Source: DATHCB01 sp035319765
GTDB taxonomy: Archaea; Thermoproteota; Bathyarchaeia; Bathyarchaeales; SOJC01
Assembly: GCA_035319765.1 (NCBI GenBank)
Contig: DATHCB010000146.1
Span: 1-25,352 of the forward strand
Length of the DNA stretch: 25,352 bases
Direction: 5' to 3'
Shown: positions 15,483-21,858 of the stretch, in pieces
Position numbering within the stretch: the stretch's first letter is position 1
How the letters are laid out: every line of letters starts with the position of its first letter
Position numbers and translations under genes: made by a program
Notes under the pieces: model-generated
The model's input: the letters and a program-made list of their open reading frames with translations, nothing else
The model's database searches: none
What the model was told of the DNA's origin: nothing

Positions 15483-16297
15483 AGGCTCATCCTCCTGCTG
15501 AAGTACGCGTATCCGAGAATAAACAAGAACAGTGCCACTGCGTAGCTGGCTCCCACGTAACCCATAACTTGCATGAGGCTGGGAGTCCATATTTGGGCCA
15601 CTGATGTTCCGAGAGCTTGGTAATGCAGGCCTAACGCGGTGCTGGGTGAGAATACGGATAGAATCTGAAAACCTAAAACCGACTTGGTCGCGGTGACTAC
15701 GACTTCGACCAGAGACAGAGCTATCGAGAATCCGAAGATTAGCACGATTCCTATGACGAGTGCCAGGCCGCCTTTCTTTAGAATCAATGTGATGAGCAGG
15801 ATTATGCCAGCGATCTGAAGATAAGCGCCTAGGTCCGCGATGTAGGTCAGAATCACCGTGCCGATGTGAGGTGCGACTATGCCTGGAGCGATTATGTACA
15901 ACGCAGGAATCTGAATGCAGAAAAGTAGAAGAAGGGAGAAGCCTAAGGCTGAAAGAAGCTTTGCAGAAAGAATACTTCGCCTCTTGATCGGGTAAGAGAA
16001 GAAGGTTTGGATTATTCCTTTTTCAACGTCGTTTCCTAGTCCGTAGGCGATGTTCTTGAAGATCAGTATCACGAAAATAAATAGAGGTATACCGAGCAAG
16101 GAAGACGTTAGGGTGTAAGCCGCCAGTTCACCGGTTCCACCCGTTGAGACGGCTGAGCTGAGACTCGCAAACGCAAATGTGCCCAAGGTGAACAGGAACG
16201 CGAAGAGTTCGAGGATCGGAAACCTGTAGTCCTCGCTGAGAGCTGACGCGAAAATCTCCAAGAACGGTCTTCCCTTCGTTTTTGCCTTGGAATTCAA
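15479..16297 (-). CDS. ABC-2 type transporter permease, 272 aa
   Basis: Hydrophobic protein with about six membrane helices. Between the second and third is the typical ABC-2 cytosolic loop, with NDVEKGIIQTFFSYPIKRRS, a stretch shared by permeases of this class (E-x-G-T/I-x-x-x-x-x-x-P-x-x-R). It forms the channel half that works with the ATPase encoded just upstream. Start TTG at 16297, overlapping the ATPase stop by TTGA, and the 3' end overlaps the next gene by GTGA, so all three are one transcript. The substrate is not predictable from sequence. Confidence 0.88.
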   Translation of the reverse strand: MNSKAKTKGRPFLEIFASALSEDYRFPILELFAFLFTLGTFAFASLSSAVSTGGTGELAAYTLTSSLLGIPLFIFVILIFKNIAYGLGNDVEKGIIQTFFSYPIKRRSILSAKLLSALGFSLLLLFCIQIPALYIIAPGIVAPHIGTVILTYIADLGAYLQIAGIILLITLILKKGGLALVIGIVLIFGFSIALSLVEVVVTATKSVLGFQILSVFSPSTALGLHYQALGTSVAQIWTPSLMQVMGYVGASYAVALFLFILGYAYFSRRMSL

Positions 16298-17217
16298 CCT
16301 CCCTTGTTGCCTCCTACTGCCATTCTGTATAGCTCCTCAAGCGAGGCGCCGCCCGTTTCGATTCCCTGAATCCTCGCCTGAACTCTTCTAGCCAGGCTGG
16401 GTGCATCCTCATACAGCCTGTCCTCGTTTCCGCTTCGAATTCGGATGGTGAGCCCTCTGATGTCTGAATCGACCTTTTCTACGTAGGGAAGTTTCCTTAT
16501 TTCGGCAGCCAGTTCCTCGGGCTTGTCGGTTGTAATCCTGATCGTTCCGGCCGCGTACTTGTCGTACAGTTCAGTTAGTCTTCCGGACGCCCAGACTTTT
16601 CCTTGGTTGATTATGGCCACCGAGTCGCAGACGCGGCTCAGCTCCGGAAGAATGTGCGATGACAAGAGAAAAGTCGCCTTCTCATCCTTGTTTAGCTTCA
16701 GGACCAGATCGAGCAGAGAGCTTCTTGCCTGAGGGTCAAGATTCGCGGTCATTTCGTCAGCCACGATCAACCGTGGACTATGGACGAGAGCATGAGCTAT
16801 GGCGAACTTTTGCAGCATACCGGCCGACAACGCCTTGATCGCCCGATCACTCGCGTCCTGCAGGTCAACCATTCTGAGAACCTCAATAGCACGCGACTCT
16901 GGAACACCGAAGATTCTGCAAGCCTTCTCCAGGTAATCCATCGTCTTATAATGCGAAGGAAAGAAGGCTTTCTCATGAACTACGCCCACCTGACTGCGGA
17001 TTCTGGAATTATCCCACGGGTCTTCGCCGAAAACCCTAACTTGCCCCTTATCCGGCTTTAGCAGGCCTAAAATCATCTTGATTGTTGTCGTCTTTCCTGC
17101 GCCGTTCGGTCCAATCAAGCCTGTAACTGAACGCTCGTCCAGGCTGAGACTCAGACCGTCGACAGCTTTCACCGTGCCATAATTCTTGGCAAGGCTCTCA
17201 GCAACAACCAAGGGCAT
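16294..17217 (-). CDS. ABC transporter ATP-binding protein, 307 aa
   Basis: Complete nucleotide-binding domain: Walker A GPNGAGKT (36-43), signature LSAGM (130-134, where LSGGQ is usual), Walker B LIVADEMTANLD (Asp154, catalytic Glu155), and switch His188 in SSHILPEL. The Q-loop position reads VVHEKAF, with His-Glu in place of Gln. A C-terminal extension of about 90 residues (TIRITTDKPEELAAEIRK..., EELYRMAVGG) is usual for ABC-2 exporters of the drug/antibiotic class. It powers the permease encoded next. ATG 17217 has AAAGGA five bases upstream; a CTTAAATG box about 32 bases upstream may be the operon promoter. Confidence 0.93.
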   Translation of the reverse strand: MPLVVAESLAKNYGTVKAVDGLSLSLDERSVTGLIGPNGAGKTTTIKMILGLLKPDKGQVRVFGEDPWDNSRIRSQVGVVHEKAFFPSHYKTMDYLEKACRIFGVPESRAIEVLRMVDLQDASDRAIKALSAGMLQKFAIAHALVHSPRLIVADEMTANLDPQARSSLLDLVLKLNKDEKATFLLSSHILPELSRVCDSVAIINQGKVWASGRLTELYDKYAAGTIRITTDKPEELAAEIRKLPYVEKVDSDIRGLTIRIRSGNEDRLYEDAPSLARRVQARIQGIETGGASLEELYRMAVGGNKGG

Positions 17218-17247
17218 CGTTATCCTTTCGGTTCTAGATCAAAACTA

Positions 17248-17255
17248 CATTTAAG
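17248..17255 (-). promoter_or_regulatory. TATA-like box of the ABC operon
   Basis: The minus strand reads GCTTAAATGTAG about 32 bases before the ATPase ATG, with the AAAGGA ribosome site between them. Confidence 0.35.
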
Positions 17256-17369
17256 CTCTTTTGTCACTGCCTGCAGTACTATTTTTTTGTGATGCAAGCT
17301 TGAATTTGCGCGCGCTGCGAACGTGTTAATTGAGCGAAGTGGAGAAGTGTTGTTTGAGGTGAGAATGAA

Positions 17370-17573
17370 ATGCCGATAGTTCAAGTTTCTGTTTGGGAGG
17401 GTATGACCCTTGAGAACAAGAAGAAGACGGTTGAGGGGATTACCAAAGTTTTTGAAGACCTTGGCGTTCCAAGGGAAGCAGTTGAGATAGTCATTTACGA
17501 AGCGCCGAAGACCAACTGGGCAACTGGCGGACGACTGCACTCAGAAATACATACAAAAACCCGCTCGCTATGA
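17370..17573 (+). CDS. 4-oxalocrotonate tautomerase family protein, 67 aa
   Basis: Starts Met-Pro (MPIVQVSVWEGMTLENKKK). After Met removal, Pro-1 is the catalytic base of this superfamily. The helix KKTVEGITKVFEDLG and the second strand VEIVIYEAPKTNWATGG match 4-OT subunits, which assemble as hexamers and interconvert enol and keto acids. The W-A-x-G-G loop is typical. Size is usual (about 62-67). The ribosome site GAGGTGAG lies seven bases before the ATG. A GC-alternating element sits 54 bases upstream and a perfect one 18 bases downstream. The true substrate is not given by the sequence. Confidence 0.9.
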   Translation: MPIVQVSVWEGMTLENKKKTVEGITKVFEDLGVPREAVEIVIYEAPKTNWATGGRLHSEIHTKTRSL

Positions 17574-17577
17574 GTAA

Positions 17578-17682
17578 TACACTCAAGTCATAGCGCGCGC
17601 TAAAGGCGAGACGATAACGGAAGAAGACTGGTGGGAACTCCTCTGGAAAAACGTGCCTTTCCACGGAGCACCCGGAGGCTAG
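17578..17682 (+). pseudogene. Coding-like 3' remnant starting at a GC palindrome
   Basis: The frame opens right after a TAA, crosses the palindrome as Ala-Arg-Ala, then reads KGETITEEDWWELLWKNVPF and HGAPGG before a TAG. The Trp-rich, acidic peptide looks like the C-terminus of a real protein but has no start codon. I do not recognise it; it may be a leftover of a lost gene. Confidence 0.3.
17591..17602. repeat. GC-alternating palindrome, perfect copy
   Basis: TAGCGCGCGCTA 18 bases after the tautomerase stop. A second, partial copy at 17705-17713 forms part of a hairpin to about 17731. Confidence 0.75.
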
Positions 17683-17813
17683 ACAGCACCTTCTGTACAC
17701 CACCTAGCGCGCACCTTGGAAGAGTGCGCTGCCTCGTTCCGAATATTACATGTTGAAGCGGATTGATGATACTGCCTTTGTTGAGCGAATTCTTATAGTT
17801 CATCCCATTAAGG

Positions 17814-18464
17814 TTGAGAATTGAGGTTTTCGATTTGTCGAACGTTGCATACTGGGATTCCCATTATAGGGATGGGGATTTTGAGCATTGGGAGTTTAAT
17901 TATCCTTCGCCGGAACTTGTGGCGATCGTTGCTGCTGGGATACTGAAGAAGAATTCTAGGATTCTCGATGCGGGATGCGGGGGCGGTTCGGACGCAATTT
18001 TTCTTGCACGATGTGGGTTCAGAGTAATAGGTGTAGACATCAGCTCCGTTGCACTTGAAATTGCTGCGAGAAGAGCAAAAGAAGCTCACGTTGAAGTCGA
18101 TTGGTGCCTTGGAAGCGTTCTTGACATGCCAGTCGACAAGGAAACTATAGACCTCATCGTTGACCGCGGGTTATTTCATAGTATCGAGGATGAGGATCGA
18201 TCAAAGTATTCTTCAGAAGTTTGTCGGGCCCTAAAGCTCCACGGGTTGGCGATAATACGTGGGGCAAGTGCGGAATCTGCTGCCGAAGATCGATTTAATC
18301 CAGTAACCGAAGAAGCAATCGAGAAGTATTTCTCATCTACCTTCGAAAGCAGCCCAGTTTTTCCGTTTCCACTGTTCTCAGTGGCCGGCGTCATGGACGG
18401 AAGACTTGTTGTTCTAAGAAAAGTGAAGCGAGAGTGCTGTTCCAAGTCTGGTGAAAAATGGTGA
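17814..18464 (+). CDS. SAM-dependent methyltransferase (class I), 216 aa
   Basis: Rossmann-fold methyltransferase. Motif I is LDAGCGGGSDAIFLA (51-65), the next acidic strand is VIGVDISSVALEIA, then a DMPVDKETIDLIVDRG motif (post II) and a long C-terminal part. The front segment VAYWDSHYRDGDFEHWEF, with a W-x-x-x-Y turn before the domain, recalls thiopurine/tellurite-resistance (TehB-like) methyltransferases. It uses S-adenosylmethionine to methylate a small molecule, substrate unknown. Start TTG 17814, with CTTATAG about 20 bases upstream suggesting an almost leaderless message; a TTG seven codons later is also possible. Confidence 0.88.
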   Translation: MRIEVFDLSNVAYWDSHYRDGDFEHWEFNYPSPELVAIVAAGILKKNSRILDAGCGGGSDAIFLARCGFRVIGVDISSVALEIAARRAKEAHVEVDWCLGSVLDMPVDKETIDLIVDRGLFHSIEDEDRSKYSSEVCRALKLHGLAIIRGASAESAAEDRFNPVTEEAIEKYFSSTFESSPVFPFPLFSVAGVMDGRLVVLRKVKRECCSKSGEKW

Positions 18465-18766
18465 CGAGTCTCCTTTTACCAACAGCTAGCTAGTGTGTAG
18501 CGCGTACGAGCTCTTCACTTTGATGTCTTTGCTGCTCCTTTCTGCAAATTTCTGAGAGCAGTGTCCGTCGGCTTTCCTTCTGTGCACGATCAGGGTTGGC
18601 TCTGCAATGTTGAGCCTCTTCGCCAGCCCCCTCGAGTCTATGCTGCGCGATGGGTCGCAGTACCCAAGCTCGAATGCGCGCGCGGCAGTGGTGGGCTTTG
18701 AGAAAGCGGCGTGAATATATGACGGAAAGGTGAAGTTTTAAGGTTTTTTTGTATTCATGCACGCTT
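18465..18766. other. Gap holding an HTH_10 remnant
   Basis: Nothing intact is seen. It contains the HTH_10 remnant (18486-18737), a degenerate GC element (18498-18505) and a long GC-alternating tract (18676-18684) inside the remnant. Confidence 0.45.
18486..18737 (-). pseudogene. Remnant of an HTH_10 (bacterio-opsin activator type) regulator
   Basis: A minus-strand frame, shifted from the longest open one, gives AARAFELGYCDPSRSIDSRG, then LAKRLNIAEPTLIVHRRKAD. This is the HTH_10 pattern found at the C-terminus of archaeal Bat-like regulators: A-x-E-x-GY-x-D-P-R, then LA-x-x-L-x-I then TL-x-x-H-x-R-K-A-E. Several key positions have drifted (DYPR is CDPSR, SEHLRKAE is IVHRRKAD). There is no start codon and no N-terminal sensor part. 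The tract GCGCGCGCG encodes its Ala-Ala-Arg-Ala. It is a decayed transcription-factor end. Confidence 0.6.
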
Positions 18767-19732
18767 TTATGCAACGGTTATCACCACTTTTCCTTTGGCG
18801 TGTCCTTCTTTAAAGTGACGGAGAGCTTGAGGGACCTCACTTAACAGGTAACGTCTATCTATAACCGGTTTCACCTTGCCTTCTTCAAGAAGGGCTTTAA
18901 GAAAAACCAAATCCTCATTGTTTAGTTTCGCAACAAAGAACTTTGTTTTCTTGCTCCCTGAGGCTGAAGTCAACCGTCCAAGGATCATGGTTTCAAGGAG
19001 CGAGAGCGTTAGGCGCGAGCCTCCCACATAAACGTAGATTCCCTTAGGGGTTAGCACGTGCCTGTAGGCGAAAATCGAATGGTATCCCCCTGCAGCAAGA
19101 ATCAAGTCATAATGAGCGTCGCTTTTTGTGAAGTCTTCTCATGTGTAATCAATGACATGATCTGCTCCAATGGCGCGCACGACGTCCATTTTTCCCGTGC
19201 TACACACTGCAGTGACCTCAGCGCCGAATATTTTGGCAATTTGTACCGCAAACGTGCCCACTCCGCCAGATGCACCGTTAATCAAGACTTTTTGCCCTGC
19301 TTGAATCTGTCCGTGGTTGCGAAGGCCCTGAAGGGCTGTGAGTCCTGCTAGAGGCGTGGCTGCTGCTTCCTCGAACGTTACATTCCTGGGTTTTGACACC
19401 AACAAATCTTCGCGCGCACACGCAAACTCCGCAAAAGCACCCACGCAAAACCCGAATACCTCATCACCCGGCTGAAACTGCTTTACGTTGTTGCCAACCG
19501 CCTCGACTCGTCCTGCTATGTCGGATCCTAGCGTCTTGCGTTTTGGTTTCAGGAAACCTTCTCCTGATAGACGAGCCAGGAAGTATCCTTTCAGAAGATG
19601 CAAGTCAACTTTGTTGACGGATGCTGCATGGACTTTTACCAGTGCTTGATTGCTTTTAGGGGTAGGTTTTTCCACCTCTTTTAGCTCGAGAACTTCTGGT
19701 GCTCCGTACTTTGTTGTGATGATTGCCTTCAT
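18767..19732 (-). pseudogene. NAD(P)-dependent quinone oxidoreductase-like (MDR) gene with internal TGA
   Basis: One gene in one frame, broken only by a TGA at 19139-19141 (codon 198). N-terminal catalytic domain: MKAIITTKYGAPEVLELKEV, SVNKVDLHLLKG, LGSDIAGRVEAVG, GDEVFGF. Rossmann part: VLINGASGGVGTFAVQIAK (150-168, the A/S-x-G-G-V-G nucleotide loop). After the stop it resumes in frame with EDFTKSDAHYDLILAAGGYH and ends with VIDRRYLLSEVPQALRHFKE, GKVVITVA. The full length of about 321 is usual for medium-chain, zinc-free quinone reductases. The TGA falls between DYT and EDF, where relatives commonly have Lys or Arg. An ArsR-like regulator sits 43 bases upstream. Confidence 0.8.
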
Positions 19733-19775
19733 TTTCTCATCTTCAAAACAATGGGATTTTCCGTGTAAAAAGTAT

Positions 19776-20201
19776 TCACCTATTATTCCCCATTCGTTTG
19801 GAAAGGAGGTACAGAATTGAGTTGCTTGTGATCCAAAGAATGGCAAGACTGAAAATCGTCGTTTGAAGGCTCCTCTCGAATACAGAAGCCAAGAGTATCG
19901 CAGTTGCCCAAAGAATGGCGTTTGCAATTATCACCGTCGGGAGCGCCTTTTTCAAAGAATTATTGATGGAAGTCGAAGCCGAATAGGCCGTGATCTTGCA
20001 CATAAGGTTGTAAGTGTCTCGGCCTAGCTCTGACAGTCTGTATTTCACTTGCTTTTGAACCGTGAGTGGACCCAAAGCGTTCAGGTGGTAAGACAGGGAT
20101 GGAGGGTCTTCAATTTGAACCGCGTTCTTGATTTCGGTAAACGTTGCTTCTCTGTTTTCTCCCACAAATCGTAAGATATCTCTTCTCTTCTGATGACTCA
20201 T
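19776..20201 (-). CDS. ArsR-like winged-helix regulator with two membrane helices, 141 aa
   Basis: The N-terminal about 70 residues are a winged helix (RRDILRFVGENREATFTEIK, then PPSLSYHLNALGPL, with the wing in VKYRLSELG). Recognition-helix residues PSLSYHLNAL match ArsR-type archaeal regulators. Two hydrophobic helices follow (about 88-109 and 113-133). Such membrane-tethered HTH proteins are common in archaea and may sense a signal at the membrane. It lies 43 bases upstream of the oxidoreductase on the same strand, so it may regulate that gene and itself. Confidence 0.8.
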   Translation of the reverse strand: MSHQKRRDILRFVGENREATFTEIKNAVQIEDPPSLSYHLNALGPLTVQKQVKYRLSELGRDTYNLMCKITAYSASTSINNSLKKALPTVIIANAILWATAILLASVFERSLQTTIFSLAILWITSNSILYLLSKRMGNNR

Positions 20202-20356
20202 AGTCTTGAAAACGGATTCCTACAGGGTTTGTTCCTCTCTAGCATCATCTATAGCATCTTTCGTCATCAACACATCTCATTTTTTGATAGGCAAGACTGA
20301 CACATAAAATAGTCAGTGAAGCGGATTTTACTAGAAAAATTCAAGTACGCCGGGCA

Positions 20357-21085
20357 TTACTGCGAATAACCCTGCATAATTAGGAACATGTGCGCAAAGA
20401 GCCTATTCATCGCGGGATGATCCAGAATTCGACTTACGGACGTTAATACTAAACTGTTCAGCCTGCTATGGGTTTGCGAGAATAGGATAAATTGTTGGAG
20501 CGTTTGGTCTTGCATAGCTGGGTTTGTCTGTCTTTCTTTGGCGATTGTTGAGCTCCGTGATGAACCATAGTCATGACCGGGGTAAACCTTAATGTTTCCG
20601 TCAAACTTTGCCAGTTTTTGCAGCAGACTGGTGTACATGTCTTTCGGGCTGCCTCCTGGGAAGTCGGTTCGTCCGCACTTGTCTACGAATAGTGTGTCGC
20701 CAGTGAGTAGCCTGTCGCCGACCAGCAGGGAGATACTGTCGGGAGAGTGACCTGGAGTGTGAATGACTCTCATCATGATCTTGCCGACGCGAAGTGCATC
20801 CCCATCCGTGACGCAGATATCATGACTTGCGCGTGAGAGCTCGTGGGCAACGATTTTCGAATGGAACACCTTCTTGAGTTTCTCGTTCGTTGCCGTGTGG
20901 TCAACGTGTTCGTGAGTGTCAACGATATATTTCAAATGAAACCTCTGAGCCCTAAGAATCGGGATAACAGCGTCAGCGTTGAAGCTCGGATCAACAACGA
21001 CTGCCTCCCCTGAGGCTTCATCGGCTACGATGTAAGTGAAGTTGTCACCACGATACTTTACTTGCTTGAAGAACACTAGAATCAC
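20357..21085 (-). CDS. Metallo-beta-lactamase fold hydrolase, persulfide dioxygenase/glyoxalase II-like
   Basis: 242 aa. The metal motif THEHVDH (His58, His60, Asp62, His63) is followed by PGHSP (His113), GDTLF (Asp130), CGRTDFPGG (137-145) and YPGHDYG (His171). The CGRTDF segment is the hallmark of ETHE1-type persulfide dioxygenases, which oxidise glutathione or other persulfides to sulfite using one iron. The same fold also serves as hydroxyacylglutathione hydrolase. The C-terminal helix region (about 178-242) is longer than in a bare domain. Start GTG 21085; the nearest purine-rich site is AGGAG, about 12 bases upstream. Confidence 0.85.
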   Translation of the reverse strand: MILVFFKQVKYRGDNFTYIVADEASGEAVVVDPSFNADAVIPILRAQRFHLKYIVDTHEHVDHTATNEKLKKVFHSKIVAHELSRASHDICVTDGDALRVGKIMMRVIHTPGHSPDSISLLVGDRLLTGDTLFVDKCGRTDFPGGSPKDMYTSLLQKLAKFDGNIKVYPGHDYGSSRSSTIAKERQTNPAMQDQTLQQFILFSQTHSRLNSLVLTSVSRILDHPAMNRLFAHMFLIMQGYSQ

Positions 21086-21251
21086 TGGCAGAAGTACTCC
21101 TGTTTCCTAAAAAACGTTACTCACATTCATGAACGCGGTGTATCAGGCTGATATCAGTGCGCATTTAACGATGAATGTTCTTGAGATAAAACATTAATGG
21201 AATCTCTACAGTAAACTACCAAAGGTTGGGCAAGGACGGCTGAGAACCAGA

Positions 21252-21506
21252 ATGCTGTTTATGGTGATCGAGCGGTTCAAAGATGCCAGAGCAGTTTATC
21301 GTAGAATGCGAGAAAAAGGTCGGATGCTGCCAGAAGGACTGAGATACGTTGAAAGCTGGGTGCAAGACGACCATACGCGCTGCTTCCAACTTATGGAGTG
21401 TGATAATGCAAGCCTACTAAACGAATGGATAGCTAGATGGCAGGATCTGGTCGACTTTGAAATCGTTCCAGTCGTTGAATCTAAACAAGCAGCAAAGGAA
21501 ATTTGA
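21252..21506 (+). CDS. DUF3303-like small protein, 84 aa
   Basis: Matches the DUF3303 pattern throughout: MLFMVIERFKDARAVYRRMR, EKGRMLPEGLRYVESWV, the conserved RCFQLMECDNASLLNEWIAR and WQDLVDFEIVPVVES end. It is a ferredoxin-like alpha/beta fold of unknown role, widespread in bacteria and scattered in archaea. Start ATG with AAGGACGG upstream and an AT-rich box (GATAAAACATTAAT) about 60 bases away. The stop is eight bases before a GC element at 21514-21523. Confidence 0.85.
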   Translation: MLFMVIERFKDARAVYRRMREKGRMLPEGLRYVESWVQDDHTRCFQLMECDNASLLNEWIARWQDLVDFEIVPVVESKQAAKEI

Positions 21507-21513
21507 ATCCTTC

Positions 21514-21523
21514 AGCGCGCGCC
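21514..21523. repeat. GC-alternating element with TCAG/CTGA arms
   Basis: TCAGCGCGCGCcTGA, one base off a palindrome, immediately 3' of DUF3303. Confidence 0.6.
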
Positions 21524-21536
21524 TGACACACTCAAA

Positions 21537-21755
21537 ATGCATGCTACTCGAACCTTAACCAAAAAAGAAAAGAATATGATTTTATTGTTGTCAGCTTCAA
21601 CTTGTCTTTTGGTCTATCTCTGGCAAACTATTAGCAGCATGCCCATTTCGATGGATTCTGATTTGGTTAGCTTCTTCGTGACGCAAGTGTTCATCTCTGC
21701 AATCGTGGGCATTTTTGTCGGAATAGTTGCCTACATACTTGTCAAATACCGCTAA
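21537..21755 (+). CDS. Small two-helix membrane protein, 72 aa
   Basis: A basic start (MHATRTLTKKEKN) is followed by two hydrophobic helices (about 14-33, MILLLSASTCLLVYLW; about 44-68, FFVTQVFISAIVGIFVGIVAYI) joined by an acidic loop (SMDSDLV), ending in Lys-Tyr-Arg. I do not recognise a family. An alternative start is ATG 21576. It lies between two GC elements (21514-21523 and 21766-21775), like a small cassette. Confidence 0.55.
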   Translation: MHATRTLTKKEKNMILLLSASTCLLVYLWQTISSMPISMDSDLVSFFVTQVFISAIVGIFVGIVAYILVKYR

Positions 21756-21765
21756 GAAATCGATT

Positions 21766-21775
21766 AGCGCGCGTT
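21766..21775. repeat. GC-alternating element, near-perfect copy
   Basis: AGCGCGCGtT, nine bases after the small membrane protein gene. Confidence 0.6.
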
Positions 21776-21858
21776 ATTGAATCAGATGCTGTTCCAAAAG
21801 CAATAAGAACGCTGAATCTAATAACATTCTATTGTCGGTTTGATGTGGAGAGGTGTGC

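Noticed and set aside
18490..18774. 94-aa minus-strand ORF
   Set aside because: Another frame of the same stretch holds the HTH_10 pattern, so this longer one is a shadow.
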